Part shown: positions 31,220-34,089 of the stretch, piece by piece | How positions within the stretch are numbered: position 1 is the stretch's first letter | How the letters are laid out: each line of letters starts with the position of its first letter | NCBI GenBank assembly: GCA_017437125.1 | Contig: JAFSBV010000028.1 | Coordinates: 1-34,089, forward strand | Length of the DNA stretch: 34,089 nucleotides | DNA from: Bacteroidales bacterium | GTDB lineage: Bacteria > Bacteroidota > Bacteroidia > Bacteroidales > UBA932 | Reading direction: 5' to 3' | The notes under the pieces: generated by a model | The model's database searches: none | The model's input: only the letters and a program-made list of their open reading frames with translations | Told to the model about the DNA's origin: nothing | Program-made: the position numbers and the translations under genes

Positions 31220-32022
31220 TTATGAATCCTGTCTGGCTGTATATTGCAATCGGTGTTGCAGTCCTGATTCTGATTGCGGCTTTCTATTGGAAAGCACATA
31301 AGAAGATATCTGAAGCTGAAGCTCGTCAGAAAACGAAGCTAAAGAAACAGATGACCAGCAATATCGCTCATGAATTACGTACTCCTGTCACCACGATCAG
31401 AGGATATCTGGAGACTTTGATCGCATGTCCTGACATGAAGCCTGAGAAGAAGCAGGAGTTCATTGAAAAGGCATATAATCAGACCATCCGTCTGTCAGAA
31501 CTGATAACAGATATGGCTCTGATCAGCAAGATGGAAGAAAAATCGTCCAAATTCCAGAAGGAAGATATAGATCTGTTTGATGTGTCGAATGAGGTATTCG
31601 AAGAATTCGGGGAGAGAATCTCCGCATTGAATGTAAAGGTCGAGAATCTTCTTGAACCGGATACTGTCCTGACCGGAAACAAGACTTTAGTCTATACGAT
31701 TCTGAAGAATCTCGTCGAGAACAGCCTGAAATATGCCGGTGAGGACTTCACAATTCATCTGGAGTGCTACAGCTCTATCGAGAAGTTCTGCTATCTGACA
31801 TATTATGATACAGGAGCCGGAGTGCCGAATGAGCATCTGGACAGCATCTTCGAGAGGTTCTACCGCATAGAAGAAGGCCGGACACGCGATGTGGGCGGAT
31901 CCGGCCTGGGTCTGTCAATTGTGAAGAATGCAGTGAAGTTCCATGGTGGAGACATCCGTGTCATCAACCGTCAGTGGGGAGGTCTGCAGTTCTTCTTCTC
32001 ACTACGTCGTCATTCTGACTGA
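31216..32022 (+). CDS. Sensor histidine kinase without an obvious sensor domain
   Basis: The 268-residue protein has one membrane segment (about 7-24), then directly a HisKA domain with the phospho-acceptor His52 in SNIAHELRTPVTTIRGY. The HATPase domain follows: NLVENSLKYAG, DTGAGVPNEHLDSIFERFY and GGSGLGLSIVKNAVKFHGG. There is almost no periplasmic part and no PAS or HAMP domain, so the signal must come through the membrane segment or a partner protein, as proposed for PhoR-like kinases. It is the partner of the preceding response regulator. Confidence 0.92.
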   Translation: MIMNPVWLYIAIGVAVLILIAAFYWKAHKKISEAEARQKTKLKKQMTSNIAHELRTPVTTIRGYLETLIACPDMKPEKKQEFIEKAYNQTIRLSELITDMALISKMEEKSSKFQKEDIDLFDVSNEVFEEFGERISALNVKVENLLEPDTVLTGNKTLVYTILKNLVENSLKYAGEDFTIHLECYSSIEKFCYLTYYDTGAGVPNEHLDSIFERFYRIEEGRTRDVGGSGLGLSIVKNAVKFHGGDIRVINRQWGGLQFFFSLRRHSD

Positions 32023-32026
32023 TCTC

Positions 32027-32908
32027 CTATCTTCCTTTGACGATGTTCGTGTCTTCGTTATGATTGTGCAGCTTTGCATTACCGTAATAGACCATCTTGC
32101 TTGCTCTTGATACGTTGTAATGAAGATCGTCGCTTGCATATACTGTTGCCTTGCTTGCTCCTGTCAGTTCCACTTCAACAGTTCGTGCAGTAAGTTCTTT
32201 AGCCTCGACCGAACTTGCTCCGGAACACTCATATTCCGCCTTGACGGTCTTTCCTGAAATATCCGCATTTGATGCTCCTGAGCAGCATATGTAGCATTCA
32301 TTGTATCTGCCGGAACATAAGAGTTTCCCAGCACCAGAAACGTCGGCTTTGAGAATATCCGAGTCAGCATTCATACTCATCTTTGCAGCTCCGCTCAGGT
32401 CTATGTCGATCTTTTCCGGGAATGATCCTGTGAGTGTGGCATTGGCGGCACCTGATATGTCTGCATCAAGAGCCTGTCCGGTTATGTTGAGATCGTGTAC
32501 TGATGCAGCACCGGAAACATCGAGGTTAAGGGTTTCTGTATCGAAACTGCCGGTAAATGTTGCCTTTGCGGCTCCGGACATCTCTATCAAGGATATCTCA
32601 TCCATTTCGAGGTAAACCTGTACCTGATTGGTCTCGCTGGTCCAGCTTTTGAGTGGCTTATCCTGTTTCAGATTCAGACTGAGACGTCCTGCATGATACC
32701 TTATATCGAGATCCGCATATTTTTCAAGATCGCTGTCATAGACAACCTTGACCTTGTCAGAACGTCCGTACGTCACATAAACCTTGAAATTGGATCCGGC
32801 AGAAATGCTTGTGATGTCTCCGAAATCATAGGTCTTGTTTTTTTCTGCTGCCGATGCAGTGAACAATGCAAGTGTCGCAAGTGCGAGTGTGATGATGAAT
32901 CTTTTCAT
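32027..32908 (-). CDS. GIN-domain (DUF2807) exported protein
   Basis: The 293-residue protein has a signal peptide (cleavage near ASA-A) and a GIN/DUF2807 putative auto-transporter adhesin head domain: FGDITSISAGSNFKVYVTYGRSDKVKVVYDSDLEKY. From residue 111 on, a SGA/TGA motif recurs about every 20 residues (111, 132, 152, 172, 191, 210, 229, 249 and SRA at 267), as expected for turns of a right-handed beta-helix. Two cysteines lie together at 208-209. Function in this family is unknown. It lies 22 bp after the anti-sigma-like gene, so it is probably co-transcribed. Confidence 0.88.
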   Translation of the reverse strand: MKRFIITLALATLALFTASAAEKNKTYDFGDITSISAGSNFKVYVTYGRSDKVKVVYDSDLEKYADLDIRYHAGRLSLNLKQDKPLKSWTSETNQVQVYLEMDEISLIEMSGAAKATFTGSFDTETLNLDVSGAASVHDLNITGQALDADISGAANATLTGSFPEKIDIDLSGAAKMSMNADSDILKADVSGAGKLLCSGRYNECYICCSGASNADISGKTVKAEYECSGASSVEAKELTARTVEVELTGASKATVYASDDLHYNVSRASKMVYYGNAKLHNHNEDTNIVKGR

Positions 32909-32930
32909 GATCTTGTTTTTTTAGTCCGTA

Positions 32931-33392
32931 TTATAATGATTCTGTATATTGTTCAATCAATTCTTCAAGTGCTGATACCTTTCTTCCGTAATATTCATCG
33001 AGTATGCGGCTCTTTTCCCTCAGACTCATCTCGTCAGGAAGCTGATCCTCCAATGGTATCGCCTCAGCTGTTATCGAACGTACCGTATTCATTATGATAT
33101 CCGTCTCGTCCGGATATTCCATTTCAGCCATAGCCATTATCTCAATTTCTTTTTCAGCAAGTCTCTGGTGGTGCAGCTTCAGCTCCCTGGAAAGGTCAGG
33201 CACTGATGTGAAGACCATCAGGACTGCACAGGCAGCAGCAATTCCGGCAAATGCCATACTTATCACTTTTGTCCGTCTTTTCCTTCTTTCCGACGCGATT
33301 CTGTCCATGAATCTTGTTCTGCTTCCGGATGGAACGGGATCCGAGTCGAAAGCTTCAAGATTGGAGCTTATGTATCTTTCAAGTTCTGTCAT
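32931..33392 (-). CDS. Putative anti-sigma factor, single-pass membrane protein
   Basis: The 153-residue protein has a soluble N-terminal part of about 40 residues, one membrane segment (about 43-62) and a helical extracytoplasmic part. The charged helix ELKLHHQRLAEKEIEIMAMAEMEY may form a coiled coil. Its size, layout and 4-bp overlap with the ECF sigma gene indicate an anti-sigma factor, although no zinc motif (HxxxCxxC) is present and the family is not recognised. Confidence 0.7.
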   Translation of the reverse strand: MTELERYISSNLEAFDSDPVPSGSRTRFMDRIASERRKRRTKVISMAFAGIAAACAVLMVFTSVPDLSRELKLHHQRLAEKEIEIMAMAEMEYPDETDIIMNTVRSITAEAIPLEDQLPDEMSLREKSRILDEYYGRKVSALEELIEQYTESL

Positions 33393-33880
33393 GCCTTGTT
33401 CTGTCTGATGGCCGCGGCCAGTTTCTGCCTTCCCCTCATGTAGAGGCTTCTTATAGTGTTTTCATTGCTCCCGGTAATCTCCGAGATCTCCTGATAGTCA
33501 TACCCTTCGAAGAGGTGGAGCGATACGATGGCTCTGTAATGATCCGGGAGTCCGGAAAGTGCTTTTCTGATACTTTCCATGTCGAAGTCAGCCAAGCCGT
33601 CGCTGATTTCTTCCAAGACCGGATCTTCATAGTCATTCAGAAAATCCTTCCATCTCTGCCTTTCCCTCAGCTTGTCAATGGATTTTCTGATGCATACGCT
33701 TGTCAGCCATTTCTTCAGGTCCATGATTTCTTCCTTGCGTCTGTATTTCCAATATTTCAGGAGGGTGTCGTGCATGATTTCTTCCGCATCCGTACTGCAC
33801 CCGACTATCCTGAGGCTGGCATTATACAGCCTTCGGGACATGGAATCATAAATCATTTCTATGTCAATAGTGTCTTTCAT
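33389..33880 (-). CDS. ECF-type RNA polymerase sigma factor
   Basis: The 163-residue protein has sigma region 2 (RLYNASLRIVGCSTDAEEIMHDTLLKYWKYR) and region 4 (ALSGLPDHYRAIVSLHLFEGYDYQEISEITGSNENTIRSLYMRGRQKL), as in extracytoplasmic-function sigma factors. The ATG at 33880 is preferred over the TTG at 33883. It heads a three-gene leftward unit with a putative anti-sigma factor and a GIN-domain protein, which may be the unit's own target. A TAnnTTTG promoter is present, so basal expression probably uses the housekeeping sigma factor. Confidence 0.93.
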   Translation of the reverse strand: MKDTIDIEMIYDSMSRRLYNASLRIVGCSTDAEEIMHDTLLKYWKYRRKEEIMDLKKWLTSVCIRKSIDKLRERQRWKDFLNDYEDPVLEEISDGLADFDMESIRKALSGLPDHYRAIVSLHLFEGYDYQEISEITGSNENTIRSLYMRGRQKLAAAIRQNKA

Positions 33881-33926
33881 CAAGTTTCGTTTTCACATAT
33901 AAGACGCTGGCTTGACCCGTCTGTTG

Positions 33927-33934
33927 CAAATTTA
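33927..33934 (-). promoter_or_regulatory. -7 element for the sigma factor operon
   Basis: The minus strand reads TAAATTTG, an exact match, 46 bp before the sigma-factor start. Confidence 0.6.
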
Positions 33935-33948
33935 TGAGAATATTTTTC

Positions 33949-33956
33949 TATATTTG
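33949..33956 (+). promoter_or_regulatory. -7 element for a rightward gene at the window edge
   Basis: TATATTTG, divergent from the sigma-factor promoter and 14 bp from it. The first plausible start codon to the right is at 34021. An inverted pair TTTGAT/ATCAAA (33963-33968 with 33986-33991) lies in the leader. Confidence 0.5.
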
Positions 33957-34020
33957 ATGTAGTTTGATTAAGATTCTTTGAGTATCAAACCATTAAGAAG
34001 AACTTGCATGAGAATGGGCA

Positions 34021-34089
34021 ATGGATAAGAAATTGCTAACTTGTTTTATTACACTATATTCCTCATGCTTTTCAAATAACTCTTTTCTA
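34021..34089 (+). CDS. 5' end of an exported-protein gene, cut by the window edge
   Basis: The 23 visible codons read MDKKLLTCFITLYSSCFSNN..., a basic start and a hydrophobic core followed by SSC, so a secretion or lipoprotein signal is likely. A promoter element lies 65 bp upstream. Nothing more can be said because the gene continues beyond the window. Confidence 0.4.
   Translation, partial: MDKKLLTCFITLYSSCFSNNSFL

Noticed and set aside
32301-32615. 104-codon open frame with repetitive sequence on the plus strand
   Set aside because: It is the antisense shadow of the repeated SGA motifs in the GIN-domain gene.
1-34089. CRISPR arrays, insertion sequences, rRNA genes
   Set aside because: No regularly spaced identical repeats with spacers, no transposase-like protein and no rRNA-like sequence were seen on either strand.

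Overview
The window looks like a chromosomal segment of a Bacteroidota genome, most likely order Bacteroidales. The evidence is the Bacteroidota -7 promoter element TAnnTTTG, seen exactly upstream of many genes on both strands, together with typical families: DUF4369/TlpA-like lipoprotein, GIN/DUF2807 protein, DUF2147, a Xer recombinase next to a short HPF, and an HsdR-N-like protein next to a CCA-adding-type enzyme. Shine-Dalgarno sequences are mostly absent. Genus cannot be resolved. No rRNA, complete tRNA, CRISPR array or insertion sequence was recognised.

Layout. 1-475 is non-coding and holds a tRNA 3'-end-like fragment with a terminator and a pair of spaced direct repeats; it could be the scar or edge of an integrated element. 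476-5438 (minus) has two gene blocks: a lipoprotein of the glycogen-debranching/GH133 type with a TlpA-like lipoprotein, then three small membrane proteins and an S41 peptidase lipoprotein. 5535-8969 has trmO, a formate/nitrite-family channel, a DUF2147 protein, trpS and a cupin; the trpS terminator lies inside the antisense cupin gene. 9101-11476 has a YeiH-like transporter, a small membrane partner and a TetR regulator, followed by a Dabb-domain protein. 11982-19624 is a compact glycan cluster: flippase, FrhB-like iron-sulfur protein, pyruvyl transferase, GT2, GT4, serine hydrolase and a shortened FrhB-like paralogue. Several of its genes overlap by 4 bp.

19617-23542 carries an RluA-family pseudouridine synthase divergent from an HsdR-N-like / CCA-adding enzyme / Xer recombinase / HPF operon that ends in a clear terminator. 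23637-29171 is one tightly packed rightward operon: holA, a NatAB-type ABC exporter, a two-protein 5'-nucleotidase (C-terminal domain gene first) and mntP. 29153-30541 has an AraC regulator with a 21-bp-phased direct repeat upstream, and a 534-bp gap with a well-folded putative small RNA on the minus strand. 30542-32022 is a PhoB/PhoR-like two-component pair preceded by three 10-11-bp-phased TGTTAA/TGTTAC repeats. 32027-33880 (minus) is an ECF sigma factor, a putative anti-sigma factor and a GIN-domain exported protein. A rightward signal-peptide-like ORF runs off the right edge.

The most interesting items are regulatory or structural rather than a single new system: the putative small RNA, the phased repeats before the two-component and AraC genes, several TAnnTTTG promoters only 6-7 nt from their start codons (near-leaderless mRNAs), the terminator hidden in antisense coding sequence, and the reduced FrhB-like paralogue. 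All function calls come from reading motifs by eye; no database search was possible.
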